A stretch of 64,000 bases of DNA. It comes from Floricoccus tropicus (GTDB taxonomy: Bacteria; Bacillota; Bacilli; Lactobacillales; Streptococcaceae). The first letter of the stretch is position 1. Each line of letters starts with the position of its first letter. The translations under genes were made by a program, and so were the position numbers. The stretch spans positions 1 through 64,000 of the forward strand of contig NZ_MKIR01000020.1 of the NCBI RefSeq assembly GCF_001832905.1, given 5' to 3'. Positions 49,515 to 60,117 of this stretch are shown here, in pieces. Under the pieces are notes generated by a model. That model saw nothing but the letters and a program-made list of their open reading frames with translations, searched no databases and had not been told where the DNA came from.

Positions 49515-49949
49515 ATGATAAAAAAAGCAAATATAGAAAATTTAGAAATTGTCAGCAGCCTAGCAAAATCCCTGTGGCCAGATAATAACCTTGATGACTT
49601 AAGAGAAGAATTTACTGGTATTTTAAATGATAAAGAAGCAGCAATTTTCCTCCAAGAAGATAATGGAGAATTTATCGGCTTCGCCCAATGTCAACTTAGA
49701 CATGACTATGTTGAAGGTTGTGACTCCTCTCCAGTTGGTTACCTTGAAGGAATTTACATTAAAGAAAATCGCCGGAGACAAGGCTTTGCACATGACTTGC
49801 TTAGAGCATGTCAAGAGTGGGCTTGCGAATCTGACTGTTTAGAATTTGCCAGCGATTGTGAACTTGATAATCTTGACAGTTTAGCCTTTCATATTAAAAT
49901 GGGGTTTATGGAAGTGAATAGAATCATTTGTTTCAAAAAAGAATTATAG
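49515..49949 (+). CDS. Aminoglycoside 6'-N-acetyltransferase-like GNAT protein
   Basis: GNAT acetyltransferase of 144 aa. Motif A GYLEGIYIKENRRRQGFAHDLL binds acetyl-CoA (R/Q-x-x-G-x-A pattern), then EWACESDCLEFASDCELDN and FHIKMGFMEVNRIICFKKEL. The FASD-x-ELDN-x-D-S-x-x-FH-x-x-x-GF pattern is the one of the AAC(6')-I group. It has GATAGGAGG as ribosome site. Whether it modifies aminoglycosides or another amine is unknown. Confidence 0.8.
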   Translation: MIKKANIENLEIVSSLAKSLWPDNNLDDLREEFTGILNDKEAAIFLQEDNGEFIGFAQCQLRHDYVEGCDSSPVGYLEGIYIKENRRRQGFAHDLLRACQEWACESDCLEFASDCELDNLDSLAFHIKMGFMEVNRIICFKKEL

Positions 49950-49952
49950 AGC

Positions 49953-49991
49953 AAAAGACCAAAAATCTTAGGAATGATTTTTGGTCTTTTT
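49953..49991. terminator. Bidirectional terminator GNAT gene / scrK
   Basis: Perfect 15-bp stem AAAAGACCAAAAATC/GATTTTTGGTCTTTT, 8-nt loop. Confidence 0.92.
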
Positions 49992-50019
49992 ATATTGGTT
50001 ATCTGTTAAACCAATATCA

Positions 50020-50895
50020 CTATTCATTTAATTGTTTCAAGGCTAGAGCAAAATTTCCAAGGGTTGCTGAACCATTATTGGCAATTAGTGGTCTAGTAAT
50101 ATATTTTTCAAGAGGTGGTAATTCAACATAGTCATCGAATAACTCTTTGAATTGTTGGCGCACTTTGACTAATAAATCTTCGTCAACTACACTTCCACCA
50201 AAAACAACCTTTTCTGGACGAGTAATCAGAGTAACTTGAATTACAGCTTGTGCTAAATAATATGCTAGTACGTCAAATACAGGGTCAGTTCGTGGAACAT
50301 TTTCCCCTTTGATACCCAAACGAGCTTCAAAGGTTGGTCCAGCTACAAGACCTTCTAGACAGTCCCCGTGAAATGGACAGCTACCCGGAAACTCTAAGTC
50401 ATCTGGGTGTCTTCTTAGATATGTATGACCCATTTCTGTGTGTCCCATACCTCCTAGGAACTCGCCATCAATAACTGCTCCACCACCTACACCTGTACCT
50501 ACTGTGTAGTATACAAGTGATTCGATTTTTTCATTTGAAAGTGTAGACATAATATATTCGCCGTAAGCCGAACCATTAACATCTGTTGTCCATGAAATAG
50601 GTACATTGAATGCTTCTTTAATAACTCCAACAACATCAGTATCTTGCCAGCCTGGCTTCGGTGTCTTAGTGATGTAACCATACTTAGGAGAACTTTTACG
50701 AATTTCAATCGGTCCAAAAGATGCAATCCCGATAGCTTCAACGTCATGTTGTTTAAAATATTCCACAACCTTACCTAGTGTTTCTTCAGGTGTTGTTGTT
50801 GGTATAGAAACTTGATCCTTAACACGGTAATCCTCATCACCTATTGCACAGATGAATTTAGTTCCACCAGCTTCAATACTACCAAATAGTCTCAT
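50020..50895 (-). CDS. scrK: Fructokinase (ROK family)
   Basis: ROK-family sugar kinase of 291 aa: ATP-binding SIEAGGTKFICAIGD, YYTVGTGVGGGAV, and zinc-binding CPFHGDCLEGL. It phosphorylates the fructose released by sucrose-6-phosphate hydrolase. It follows scrA by 26 bp. Confidence 0.93.
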   Translation of the reverse strand: MRLFGSIEAGGTKFICAIGDEDYRVKDQVSIPTTTPEETLGKVVEYFKQHDVEAIGIASFGPIEIRKSSPKYGYITKTPKPGWQDTDVVGVIKEAFNVPISWTTDVNGSAYGEYIMSTLSNEKIESLVYYTVGTGVGGGAVIDGEFLGGMGHTEMGHTYLRRHPDDLEFPGSCPFHGDCLEGLVAGPTFEARLGIKGENVPRTDPVFDVLAYYLAQAVIQVTLITRPEKVVFGGSVVDEDLLVKVRQQFKELFDDYVELPPLEKYITRPLIANNGSATLGNFALALKQLNE

Positions 50896-50921
50896 TTGTC
50901 TACTCCTTTAATAAATATAAT

Positions 50922-52832
50922 TTATGCTTTAATAGCTGCTTCAGCTTCATATGGTTGAGACAAACTTAAGATTTCATCACCATGAGTAACAATATCTCGA
51001 TCAGTGATAGTATCTACACCCGCATAGTCACTAGTATTTGTGACAATAACCATCGTCATGTCTGAAAGCCCTTTCGCTTCTATTTTACCACGATTAAAGC
51101 TACCTAACAATTGTCCTTTTTTAACAATATCGCCTTCTTTAACATTCGCTTCAAAACCATCACCTGCCATACTTACTGTATCAATACCAATGTGGATTAA
51201 AATCTCAGCAGCATGTTCTGTTTTAATTCCATATGCATGACCAGTTTCAAAGGCTACACTGATAATTCCATCTGCTGGAGCATATACTTTATCGTCAGTA
51301 GGCTTAATAGCAACTCCTTGTCCCATCATACCACTTGAAAATACTTGATCATCAACTTTATTAAGAGGAGTTAACTGACCAGAGATTGGAGCAAAAATAA
51401 CTTCATCAGATGGTGCTTCATCAGTAACATTTGCCACTGTTTCATCAACTATTTCTTTATCTTCATATCCAAACATATAAGTCAATACAAAGGCAATTGC
51501 AACTGAAACAATATTAACAAGAAGATATCTGACTACTTGACCATTTAAATATAAAAGAGTTCCTGGAATCACTGTTACTGCCATACCTGTACCCGCTAAA
51601 TGCATGATACTAGCTAGCCATCCACCAACTGCTCCTCCAACAAGACCAAAGGCAAACGGTTTAACAAAACGTAAGTTCACCCCAAAAATTGCAGGTTCTG
51701 TAATACCTAGAAAAGCTGAAAGTGCTGATGGGAAAGCTAAAGCTTTCATTTTTTTAGATTTTGTCTTCATACCAACAGCAAGTGTTGCTCCGCCTTGAGC
51801 TGCAATTGCACATGTGATAATAGCGTTGAAGGCATTTTTACCTGTATTAGCTAGCAACTGAACTTCTAAGAAATTGAAGATGTGATGGATACCTGTAACC
51901 ACGATTAATTGATGGAAGAATCCTAAAATTAGACCTGCTAGACCAAAAGGTAAAGCTAAAATCCATTCAGTGGCATTAAGTACAACTGTTTCTAGAGAAT
52001 GGAAAACTGGTCCGATTACTAATAGACCTGCTAAACTCATAACAAACATAGTTACAAATGGAGTCACTAGTAAGTCCAAAGCATCTGGAATTGATTTCCT
52101 CAATTTTTGTTCAAGTTTTGAACCAAGGAATCCAACTATAAAGGCTGGTAAAACTGTCCCTTGATAACCAACAACTGGAATGAAATCAAATAACATAATT
52201 GCATGCGCATCTCCACTTGCTACTGCATAGGCATTTGGAAGATTTGGACTTACCATCATAAGACCAAGAACAATACCAATTACAGGACTACCACCAAATA
52301 CCTTAAAACTTGACCAACATACCAATGCTGGTAAAAAAGCGAAGGCAGTATCTGTTAATATTTGTGTGTACATTAGGAAGTTTGGATCAATTGATTCAGG
52401 GGTTGTTCCAAATACTTTAAGAATTTCTGGCTGAGTTATAAGTCCTCTTAGTCCCATAAACAGACCAGTAGCAACTAAAACTGGAATAATTGGTACAAAC
52501 ACATCACCGAAAGTTCTAATCAATCGTTGCAATGGATTACCTGATTTTTTCGCTTCTTCCTTCATTTCAGAAACAGATTCAGTAGCTAGACCAAGTTTTA
52601 CAACTTCATCATAAATCTTATTTACCGTACCTGTACCAAAGATAATTTGAAACTGACCTGAAGTAAAGAACGATCCTTTAACCTTGTCAATTTCATCAAC
52701 ACGATCATGATTTATTTTTGCTTCATCATTAACCATAATCCTTAAACGTGTAGCACAGTGTGCAACGCTACGAATGTTTGAGTCCCCACCAACAGCTTCA
52801 ATTACTGCTTTGGCTATTTCTCTGTTTTCCAT
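50922..52832 (-). CDS. scrA: Sucrose-specific PTS enzyme IIBCA
   Basis: PTS permease of 636 aa. Domain IIB at 1-90 with the phospho-cysteine in AHCATRLRI, IIC at about 105-460 with about ten membrane segments, IIA at about 485-625 with the phospho-histidine in LIHIGIDTVSMAG. It imports sucrose as sucrose 6-phosphate. It is divergent from scrB, with its -35 inside a LacI-type operator. Confidence 0.95.
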   Translation of the reverse strand: MENREIAKAVIEAVGGDSNIRSVAHCATRLRIMVNDEAKINHDRVDEIDKVKGSFFTSGQFQIIFGTGTVNKIYDEVVKLGLATESVSEMKEEAKKSGNPLQRLIRTFGDVFVPIIPVLVATGLFMGLRGLITQPEILKVFGTTPESIDPNFLMYTQILTDTAFAFLPALVCWSSFKVFGGSPVIGIVLGLMMVSPNLPNAYAVASGDAHAIMLFDFIPVVGYQGTVLPAFIVGFLGSKLEQKLRKSIPDALDLLVTPFVTMFVMSLAGLLVIGPVFHSLETVVLNATEWILALPFGLAGLILGFFHQLIVVTGIHHIFNFLEVQLLANTGKNAFNAIITCAIAAQGGATLAVGMKTKSKKMKALAFPSALSAFLGITEPAIFGVNLRFVKPFAFGLVGGAVGGWLASIMHLAGTGMAVTVIPGTLLYLNGQVVRYLLVNIVSVAIAFVLTYMFGYEDKEIVDETVANVTDEAPSDEVIFAPISGQLTPLNKVDDQVFSSGMMGQGVAIKPTDDKVYAPADGIISVAFETGHAYGIKTEHAAEILIHIGIDTVSMAGDGFEANVKEGDIVKKGQLLGSFNRGKIEAKGLSDMTMVIVTNTSDYAGVDTITDRDIVTHGDEILSLSQPYEAEAAIKA

Positions 52833-52856
52833 AAACTCTCCTATTCTCCTTTTGTT

Positions 52857-52995
52857 TTGTAAGCGGTTTATAGTTCTATTATAAATTATTTTATTTTTCT
52901 GTCAAACGTTTATCACAAATTTATATAAAAATTTTTAAAAATGCTTTAATAGCAAGGAGGAAGCGTTTGACATTTCATGTCATTTATCATAATAT
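52857..52995. promoter_or_regulatory. Divergent scrA/scrB control region
   Basis: scrA promoter: TTGACA (52900-52905) -16- TATAAT on the minus strand. scrB promoter: TTGACA (52967-52972) -17- TAATAT (52990-52995). Each -35 is embedded in a LacI-family dyad core: TGTCAAACGTTTATCA (52900-52915) and GGAAGCGTTTGACATT (52959-52974). A third, cre-like site TTGTAAGCGGTTTAT lies at 52857-52871 in the scrA leader. ScrR is the likely ligand. Confidence 0.85.
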
Positions 52996-53021
52996 TAAAG
53001 AAAAAATGGAGGAAACATAAT

Positions 53022-54446
53022 ATGGAATGGACGCGTGAATTACGCTATAAAAATTATAATGAATGGCCTCAAGAATATATTGATGATATCTTAAAGAAGG
53101 CTGAAAATTCCGTGTGGAAAAATAGTTTTCACATTGAACCCCAGTCTGGACTTTTAAATGATCCAAACGGATTTTCTTATTTCAATGGTAAATGGCATCT
53201 GTTTTATCAACATTTTCCATACGGTGCTTCTCATGGATTAAAATCTTGGTCACACGTAACTTCTGACGACCTTATTAATTGGCAACTTGATGACATACAG
53301 GTTTTACCGGATACAAAATTTGATAGCCATGGTGCGTATTCAGGAAGTGCATATGAAATAGATGGTAAACTTTTTCTATTCTATACTGGAAACCATCGCG
53401 ATCAAAATTGGACTCGACATCCCTACCAAGTAGGGGCATTAATGGATTCTAATGGCGATATCAAAAAGTTCGATCAACCACTTATAAATCCTGATGACAA
53501 CTACACTGATCATTTTCGTGATCCAATGATTTTTGAATACGAAGACAAGCTCTACATGATCCTTGGTGCTCAGAGAAAAGACAAAACTGGCACAGTTGTT
53601 CTTTATGAAGCTATTGACAATAAGATTGAAAATTGGAGAAAAGTAGAGGAATTAAAATTTACGGATCTCGATCTTGGCTACATGGTAGAATGTCCAAATC
53701 TCGTATTTGTTGATAAAAAACCAGTTCTTCTACTTTGTCCACAGGGGATGGATAAAATTGATAGTAAAAATATTTATCCACAAGCATACGTGATTGGAGA
53801 AAATTTCAATCCACAAACTGCTGAAATTGTTAATCCACATGATATGAAAATTCTTGACTATGGTTTTGATGTTTATGCCAGCCAAGCATTCAATGCTCCA
53901 AACGGTATGGCACTTATGACATCATGGCTAGGATTGCCCGACATTAGCTATCCAACAGATGAATTAGGACATCAAGGTGCTATGAGTCTAGTCAAAGAGT
54001 TAACTATTAAAGATGGTAATTTATATCAATATCCAGTTAAATCTGTGGAATCATTAAGAAAAAATACTTTTCAAGCTGAGAAATTTAAATTTGAAAAAAA
54101 TGCCTATGAAACTGAAATTATCGTAAAAGCCCTTTCAAATGCTGAAATCACTTTCTACGGTTCAGATGATAATAAACAAGGATTGAAGCTGATTCTTGAA
54201 AATGGAAAAGCTATTCTAGATAGATCTAAATGTGGTATTCAGTTTGCCCTTGAGTATGATAATGTAAGAACATTCGAATATGATAATAGTAAAGACCTTA
54301 AAATCAATGCCTTCGTTGATGCAAGCGTTATTGAAATTTTCTTCAATGATGGTCAATATGCATCTTCAAGTCGGGTTTATCCAGAAGCTGGTAATACAAT
54401 ATTCCAAGTGAAAGGTACTGCTCCTGCAGTCTTACATGAATTCTAA
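53022..54446 (+). CDS. scrB: Sucrose-6-phosphate hydrolase
   Basis: GH32 enzyme of 474 aa: nucleophile motif GLLNDPNGF, RDPMIF and the acid/base glutamate in MVECPNLV, then a C-terminal beta-sandwich. It splits sucrose 6-phosphate to glucose 6-phosphate and fructose. The open frame extends upstream to 52977, but that part holds the -10 box, and GGAGG precedes ATG 53022, so I start there. Its stop overlaps the scrR start (TAATG). Confidence 0.95.
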   Translation: MEWTRELRYKNYNEWPQEYIDDILKKAENSVWKNSFHIEPQSGLLNDPNGFSYFNGKWHLFYQHFPYGASHGLKSWSHVTSDDLINWQLDDIQVLPDTKFDSHGAYSGSAYEIDGKLFLFYTGNHRDQNWTRHPYQVGALMDSNGDIKKFDQPLINPDDNYTDHFRDPMIFEYEDKLYMILGAQRKDKTGTVVLYEAIDNKIENWRKVEELKFTDLDLGYMVECPNLVFVDKKPVLLLCPQGMDKIDSKNIYPQAYVIGENFNPQTAEIVNPHDMKILDYGFDVYASQAFNAPNGMALMTSWLGLPDISYPTDELGHQGAMSLVKELTIKDGNLYQYPVKSVESLRKNTFQAEKFKFEKNAYETEIIVKALSNAEITFYGSDDNKQGLKLILENGKAILDRSKCGIQFALEYDNVRTFEYDNSKDLKINAFVDASVIEIFFNDGQYASSSRVYPEAGNTIFQVKGTAPAVLHEF

Positions 54447-55384
54447 TGGCCAAACTAACTGATGTTGCTAAACTTGCAGGCGTTAGTCCGACTACTGTCA
54501 GTCGGGTTATCAACAACTATGGATATCTGAGTCAAAAAACGATTGATAAGGTCCATGCTGCAATGCAAGAGCTCAATTACCAACCAAATAATCTTGCCAG
54601 AAGTCTACAAGGAAAGAAAACTCAATTAATTGGCTTAATCTTTCCCTCTCTAAAAAATCCATTTTATGCTGAGTTAATCGAATATCTCGAAAAAAAATTA
54701 TTTGATAGAGAATACAAGGTTATCTTTTGCAATAGTGAAAATAATCCTGAGAAGGAAAAATACTACCTTCAAATGCTTGCTGCTAATCAGGTGGATGGAA
54801 TTATCTCTAGTAGTCATAACTTGGGCATAGATGAGTACGAAAGGCTAAACTTGCCAATCGTAAGTTTTGACAGACTGCTAAGTCCTAAAATCACTACTGT
54901 ATCAAGCGACAATCTAGCGGGAGGTAAACTATCAGCCCATGCTTTAATTGAACGTGGAGCAAAGAATTTAGCCATCATCTCCGGTGCTAGTCAGTCAGGT
55001 AGTCCCTCTGATTATAGAACCCAAGGATTTATGGAGGTGGCGACTACTTTTGACCTTCCTTGTAAACACTTAGAGATTCCATCAGGGACAATTATTAGCA
55101 TCAAGAAAAATAAAATTAAGAAATTTATTGAAGAAAATAATTTTGATGGTATAGCCTGTACTGATGATCTAACAGCAATCTACTGTGAAGAATATACAAA
55201 TTGCCCAATTATTGGTTATGACGGGACAGAATTAATTCAAGCTCTACATCCTGAACTTCTAACCATCGTTCAACCGATTGAGGAGCTTGCACAAGTTCTA
55301 GTCGATGTTATTATTGATAAGATTAACGGTAAGGAAACTGAACTTGAAATAATATTACCTATTAAGCTTCAACAAAATATTTAA
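54446..55384 (+). CDS. scrR: Sucrose operon repressor, LacI family
   Basis: LacI/GalR regulator of 312 aa: HTH at 3-25 (LTDVAKLAGVSPTTVSRVIN), hinge helix (NNLARSLQGKKT) and a periplasmic-binding-like effector domain. It is likely to bind the dyads at 52900 and 52959 and to respond to sucrose 6-phosphate or fructose. No Shine-Dalgarno is evident; translation is coupled to scrB through the TAATG overlap. Confidence 0.93.
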   Translation: MAKLTDVAKLAGVSPTTVSRVINNYGYLSQKTIDKVHAAMQELNYQPNNLARSLQGKKTQLIGLIFPSLKNPFYAELIEYLEKKLFDREYKVIFCNSENNPEKEKYYLQMLAANQVDGIISSSHNLGIDEYERLNLPIVSFDRLLSPKITTVSSDNLAGGKLSAHALIERGAKNLAIISGASQSGSPSDYRTQGFMEVATTFDLPCKHLEIPSGTIISIKKNKIKKFIEENNFDGIACTDDLTAIYCEEYTNCPIIGYDGTELIQALHPELLTIVQPIEELAQVLVDVIIDKINGKETELEIILPIKLQQNI

Positions 55385-55386
55385 GC

Positions 55387-55416
55387 AAAAAAACAAGCCA
55401 AATTGGCTTGTTTTTT
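55387..55416. terminator. Bidirectional terminator scrR / leuD
   Basis: Perfect stem AAAAAACAAGCCAA with TTGGCTTGTTTTTT, T runs on both strands. It ends one bp inside the leuD stop region. Confidence 0.92.
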
Positions 55417-56017
55417 AGATTCCCACTTCTCTTAAGTAGCTTGGACGATTTTCCTCATATCTACTAATTAAATCATCAAATTCCATTGTAAGTCCAATGT
55501 CATCTAGTCCATTAACTAACTTCCTTTTCCACTCTGCATCTATATCAAATAAATATGATTTTTCTGATGTTTCAATAGTTTGGTTCGGAAGATCTACAAT
55601 GATTTCTTGGTCTGGTAAAAGATTAGCCAGTTCCTCACGACTTTCCTCAGCAAGAACGATTGGCAAAAGACCATTCTTAAGAGCATTATTATAGAAAATA
55701 TCTGAATATGATCCTGCAATGATTACCTTAAATCCATAATCTTTGATTGCCCATGCAGCATGTTCACGACTTGAACCCGAACCAAAATTATCACCACTGA
55801 TTAAGATAGTTGCACCTCGGTACTGAGGCTTGTTAAGTACAAAATCAGGATTTTCTTCCTTGCCATTTTCTAAATAGCGCCATTCAAAAAACATATTTTT
55901 CCCAAAACCAATTTTGTCTGTGGCCTTTAAAAATTGCTTGGGAATAATTTGGTCAGTATCAATATTATCATTCATTAGAGGTACGGTTGTACCTTCATAA
56001 ACTGTAAACTTTTCCAT
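55415..56017 (-). CDS. leuD: 3-isopropylmalate dehydratase small subunit
   Basis: LeuD of 200 aa, swivelling domain of aconitase-like isomerase, with [13 protein letters not shown] and [16 protein letters not shown]. It works with LeuC to isomerise isopropylmalate. ATG overlaps the leuC stop (TAATG). Confidence 0.97.
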   Translation of the reverse strand: MEKFTVYEGTTVPLMNDNIDTDQIIPKQFLKATDKIGFGKNMFFEWRYLENGKEENPDFVLNKPQYRGATILISGDNFGSGSSREHAAWAIKDYGFKVIIAGSYSDIFYNNALKNGLLPIVLAEESREELANLLPDQEIIVDLPNQTIETSEKSYLFDIDAEWKRKLVNGLDDIGLTMEFDDLISRYEENRPSYLREVGI

Positions 56018-57387
56018 TATATTACCTCTCTTGCATCAACAAATTTTCCATTTATAGCGGCAAGTGCAGCCATAGCCGGACTACAAAGATGTGTTCTTGC
56101 ACCATGTCCTTGGCGCCCTTCAAAATTTCGATTACTTGTAGATGCACAATGAACACCTTCTGGAACGTGGTCGGGATTCATACCAAGACACATCGAGCAA
56201 CCTGGTTCACGCCATTCAAATCCAGCATCAATAAATATTTTATCCAAACCCATTTTTTCTGCAGCTTTCTTAACAGGTCTACTTCCAGGAACAACAATTG
56301 CTGTTAGTGAAGAAGCAATTTTCTTTCCCTTTACAATATCTGCTACAAGAATAAGGTCAGAAAGCCGAGCATTAGTACAAGATCCGATAAAGACATAACC
56401 TAGGTCAATATCACTCACCTTTTGGCCTGGTTTAAGATCCATATATGAATAAGCTCTTTCGTCATTGAAGTCTTCAATCTCAGGAAACTCTTCTGTAAAC
56501 TCAACACCCATTTCTGGATTAGTTCCCCAAGTGACCATAGGTGCAAGTTTATCGACTTCAATCGTAATTATCTTATCGTACTGAGCATCCTCATCGCTTA
56601 CAAGTGTTTCCCAGTCAGCAATTGCTGATTCCATGTCACTAGGTGCCTTTCCACGTCCACGAACATACTCATAAGTTTTACTATCTGGATTCATCAGTCC
56701 AATTTTTGCACCAAACTCAATAGCCATGTTACAAATACTCATACGCTCTTCCATTTCAAGCGCATCAATAGCCTCTCCTGCAAATTCAACTGCATATCCA
56801 ACTCCTGCATCAACTCCATACTTAGCAATCAATGCAAGAATATAATCTTTAGCATAAATACCTTGAGGGGCGACACCTGTAAAATCAATCTTCATTTTTT
56901 TTGGTTTAACCTGCCAGATAGTTTGTGTAGCAAAAACATGTTCTACTTCACTTGTCCCAATACCAAAAGCAATTGCCCCAAAAGCTCCATGAGTCGCAGT
57001 ATGTGAGTCTCCACAGACAATAAGTTTGCCTGGTTGACTTCTTCCTGTCTCTGGCCCCACCATATGGACAATTCCTTGCTTATCACTTCCATGAACTGCC
57101 GCATCAATACCGAATTCCTTTACATTAGCTGCAAAAGTCTCAATTTGATTTTTCGAAATCAAGTCTTGAATATTAAAAATATCAACAGTTGGTACGTTAT
57201 GGTCAGTAGTACCAAAAGTCAAATCTGGTCTTCTCACCTTACGTCCTGCTTCCCTAAGTCCTGAAAATGCCTGCGGACTGGTCACTTCATGTATATAATG
57301 TTGATCGACATAAAGAAGCTGTGGCTCACCAATTTCTCCTTCAATTACATGTCTATCCCAAAGTTTATCAAATATCGCTTGTCCCAT
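56017..57387 (-). CDS. leuC: 3-isopropylmalate dehydratase large subunit
   Basis: LeuC of 456 aa with the three cluster cysteines (GSCTN, and C-x-x-C in [12 protein letters not shown]) holding a 4Fe-4S centre. It follows leuB by 16 bp. Confidence 0.97.
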   Translation of the reverse strand: MGQAIFDKLWDRHVIEGEIGEPQLLYVDQHYIHEVTSPQAFSGLREAGRKVRRPDLTFGTTDHNVPTVDIFNIQDLISKNQIETFAANVKEFGIDAAVHGSDKQGIVHMVGPETGRSQPGKLIVCGDSHTATHGAFGAIAFGIGTSEVEHVFATQTIWQVKPKKMKIDFTGVAPQGIYAKDYILALIAKYGVDAGVGYAVEFAGEAIDALEMEERMSICNMAIEFGAKIGLMNPDSKTYEYVRGRGKAPSDMESAIADWETLVSDEDAQYDKIITIEVDKLAPMVTWGTNPEMGVEFTEEFPEIEDFNDERAYSYMDLKPGQKVSDIDLGYVFIGSCTNARLSDLILVADIVKGKKIASSLTAIVVPGSRPVKKAAEKMGLDKIFIDAGFEWREPGCSMCLGMNPDHVPEGVHCASTSNRNFEGRQGHGARTHLCSPAMAALAAINGKFVDAREVI

Positions 57388-57403
57388 ATCTTCTCCTTCT
57401 CAC

Positions 57404-58441
57404 CTACAAATTACTAATTATCGCTTGAGTCATTTCCTTTGTCGTAGCTTGTCCACCTAAATCTTTGGTAAAAATACCATTTTCAAAAGTCTTTTCAACT
57501 GCATTCTCAATAATCTGAGCAGCTTCTGATAGATTAAATGATTCTTTAAACATCATGGCAACTGATAAAATCATGCTAACAGGATTTGCAATGCCTAAGC
57601 CAGCAATATCAGGTGCACTTCCGTGAATTGGCTCATACATACTCGGACCAGTTTCTGAATGACTTGCTGAAGGCATTACTCCAAGTGTTCCTGGAAGTAC
57701 ACTTGCCTCATCCGATAAGATATCTCCAAAAAGATTTTCAGTTACTATGACATCAAATCTACTTGGATCAGTAATCATTAACATTGCACATGAATCAACA
57801 AGTTGATGTTCCAAAGTCACATCAGGATAGTCTAGTGCTACCTGATCAGCAACTCTTCGCCATAATTTACTTGTAGCTAGAACATTTTGCTTATCAACAC
57901 TGGTAACCTTTTTCCCTCGTGTACGGGCTGTTTCAAAGGCAATTTTCATAATTCGAGTAATTTCTTCAACATTATAATCATTAACATCACGCGCTTTATC
58001 ATCATCAAGTGTATGTTCACCAAAGTAAATACCACCAGTCAATTCACGTACCATTATAAAATCAACTCCTTCAATAATCTCAGGCTTTAATGGTGACAAT
58101 TTTTTTAACTGATTAAAGATTTTTACAGGACGAATGTTGGCAAAAAGTCCTAATTCCTTGCGCAAGCGGAGAAGTCCTTGTTCTGGACGAACTGTTGCTT
58201 CATTATATTTTGGATGACCAATAGCTGCTAAGAGAATTGCATCTGAGTCTTTAGCAGCATTTAATGTATCTTCTGGTAATGGATTTCCTTCTTTATCAAT
58301 TGCCACTCCTCCAAAATTCTTCGCATCTATTTCGTATTCAAACCCAATTTTCTCAGCCGTTGCTGCAAGAACCTCAAGTCCTGCCTTCATAATTTCCGGA
58401 CCAATTCCATCGCCAGCCAAAGTAACTATTTTTTTTGCCAT
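57404..58441 (-). CDS. leuB: 3-isopropylmalate dehydrogenase
   Basis: NAD enzyme of 345 aa: LAGDGIGPEIM start, RELTGGIYFGE, the metal/substrate aspartate region FGDILSDEASVLPGTLG and the NAD motif EPIHGSAPDIAG. It converts 3-isopropylmalate to 2-oxoisocaproate plus CO2. Order leuA-B-C-D. Confidence 0.97.
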   Translation of the reverse strand: MAKKIVTLAGDGIGPEIMKAGLEVLAATAEKIGFEYEIDAKNFGGVAIDKEGNPLPEDTLNAAKDSDAILLAAIGHPKYNEATVRPEQGLLRLRKELGLFANIRPVKIFNQLKKLSPLKPEIIEGVDFIMVRELTGGIYFGEHTLDDDKARDVNDYNVEEITRIMKIAFETARTRGKKVTSVDKQNVLATSKLWRRVADQVALDYPDVTLEHQLVDSCAMLMITDPSRFDVIVTENLFGDILSDEASVLPGTLGVMPSASHSETGPSMYEPIHGSAPDIAGLGIANPVSMILSVAMMFKESFNLSEAAQIIENAVEKTFENGIFTKDLGGQATTKEMTQAIISNL

Positions 58442-58477
58442 ATTTATTTCCTTAACGTCCCTCTATCTTAATTTATT

Positions 58478-59998
58478 TTATTTTTCGTTTTCTCTTTTTA
58501 TAAAAGCATTTGCTCTTAGATAGGCTTGTGCACTTGCCTTTAAAACATCATAATCAATTCCTCGAGCTGAGAAGTGAGTACCTGTTTTTGGATTGGTAAC
58601 ATTAACTTGAACTTCTGCCTGTGCATCAATTCCTGATGTTATTGCATCAATCTCATATGATTCAAGCGTTACATCTTGATCAAAATAGTTATCAATTGCA
58701 TTGAATATCGCTTCTACACTTCCTGAACCCTTTGCATCAATTTCTTTAGATTCTTGAATCGCCTTATTAAATATTGAAACTCTCGCTTCTTGTTCATCAC
58801 TAGAGTTATAAGATAACCTTACGTCTTCCAATGTAATTTCACTGTCAGCTGAGTTATGGCCTAGAATCAATGCTCTGACATCTTCATCAGTAATTTCTTT
58901 TTTCTTGTCGGCTAGCTTTTTAAAGTTAGCAAAATGCTGATTTAGTTCTTCATCCGTAAATTCGAATTCCAGTTCTTTAAGTTTTTCTTTGAAAGCGTGG
59001 CGACCAGAGAGTTTTCCTAGAGGAAGGGAATTGAATTTTATCCCAACAAGCTCAGGAGTGATAATCTCGTAAGTTTCAGGATTTTTAAGTACACCATCTT
59101 GGTGAATACCACTTTCATGAGCAAAAGCATTTCCACCTGTAACTGCCTTATTTTTTGGAATTGATAGACCAGAATATCTTGAAATCATGTCAGCAGTTGT
59201 TTTAGTTCTATTTAGGACAATATCACTTGTAGCCTGATAATAATCTTTTCGGATATGAAGAGCTACCGCTACCTCTTCAAGGGCTACGTTTCCTGCTCTT
59301 TCACCGATACCATTAACTGTTCCTTCCACACGACCGGCACCATTTTTGATTGCCGCAAGTGTATTAGCTGTAGCCATTCCAAGATCATCATGACAATGTG
59401 GGCTAAAGATTATTTTATGATCCGTCTTAACATTTTCTATCAGGAATTTAAAAATTTGACCAAATTCTTCTGGTGTAGTGTAACCAACTGTATCAGGGAT
59501 ATTAATATATGTAGCACCATTATCCACTGCGGTTTGAACTGCCTTTAAAAGAAAGTCTTTATCAGTTCTAGTAGCATCTTCTGGTGAGAACTCCACTATT
59601 TCGAATAGTGATCTTGCATAAGTCACATGTTCAGCAATACTTGCAATAACTTCATCAGGTGTCATCTTAAGCTTATACTCCATATGAACTGGACTTGTAG
59701 CAATAAATACATGGACTTGAGGATACTTAGCATCTTTTAAGGCAAGAGAAGCTTTGTCTATATCACCTTTAACACATCGACATAGTCCAGTTACGGCTGT
59801 GCTAGTCATTGCCTTAGCAATTTCTGAAACTGCTAAAAAACTATCAGGACTTGCTGCTGGAAATCCTGCTTCAATTGCTGAAATTCCCCATTTTTCTAAT
59901 TGTTTTGCAATATCGATCTTCTCTTGAACTGAAAAGTTCACTCCTGGTGTTTGTTCGCCATCTCTAAGACTTGTATCAAGAAACTCAATTTTTCGCAT
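58478..59998 (-). CDS. leuA: 2-isopropylmalate synthase
   Basis: Leucine-pathway entry enzyme of 506 aa. Catalytic TIM barrel with [26 protein letters not shown] and [15 protein letters not shown], and a C-terminal allosteric domain (about 380-500) for leucine feedback. Start at MRKIEFLD: the earlier in-frame ATG is part of the GGAGG ribosome site. It is preceded by a leucine leader peptide and attenuator. Confidence 0.97.
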   Translation of the reverse strand: MRKIEFLDTSLRDGEQTPGVNFSVQEKIDIAKQLEKWGISAIEAGFPAASPDSFLAVSEIAKAMTSTAVTGLCRCVKGDIDKASLALKDAKYPQVHVFIATSPVHMEYKLKMTPDEVIASIAEHVTYARSLFEIVEFSPEDATRTDKDFLLKAVQTAVDNGATYINIPDTVGYTTPEEFGQIFKFLIENVKTDHKIIFSPHCHDDLGMATANTLAAIKNGAGRVEGTVNGIGERAGNVALEEVAVALHIRKDYYQATSDIVLNRTKTTADMISRYSGLSIPKNKAVTGGNAFAHESGIHQDGVLKNPETYEIITPELVGIKFNSLPLGKLSGRHAFKEKLKELEFEFTDEELNQHFANFKKLADKKKEITDEDVRALILGHNSADSEITLEDVRLSYNSSDEQEARVSIFNKAIQESKEIDAKGSGSVEAIFNAIDNYFDQDVTLESYEIDAITSGIDAQAEVQVNVTNPKTGTHFSARGIDYDVLKASAQAYLRANAFIKRENEK

Positions 59999-60023
59999 AA
60001 ATGCCTCCATTTTTTATTAAAAG

Positions 60024-60117
60024 AAAAACGCCCACATGGGACGTTTTACTCGTCCCACTTTGACTTACGCCAAACAGGACTCACAATATGAATACATCTA
60101 AGTATTCTGCGAGTCCT
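60024..60117 (-). promoter_or_regulatory. leu operon transcription attenuator
   Basis: Three alternative structures follow the leader peptide: stem AGGACTC/GAGTCCT (60076-60117, inner GAATAC/GTATTC) that overlaps its last codons; an 8-bp antiterminator GTGGGACG/CGTCCCAT (60036-60058); and terminator ACG(T)CCC-ATGT-GGGCGT plus T5 (60024-60044), which shares CGTCCCAT with the antiterminator. Confidence 0.8.

Noticed and set aside
60001-60060. T-box riboswitch in front of leuA
   Set aside because: The segment GTGGGACGAGTAAAACG resembles the T-box end, but the AGGGTGGNACCGCG core and specifier stem are absent, while a four-leucine leader peptide is present.
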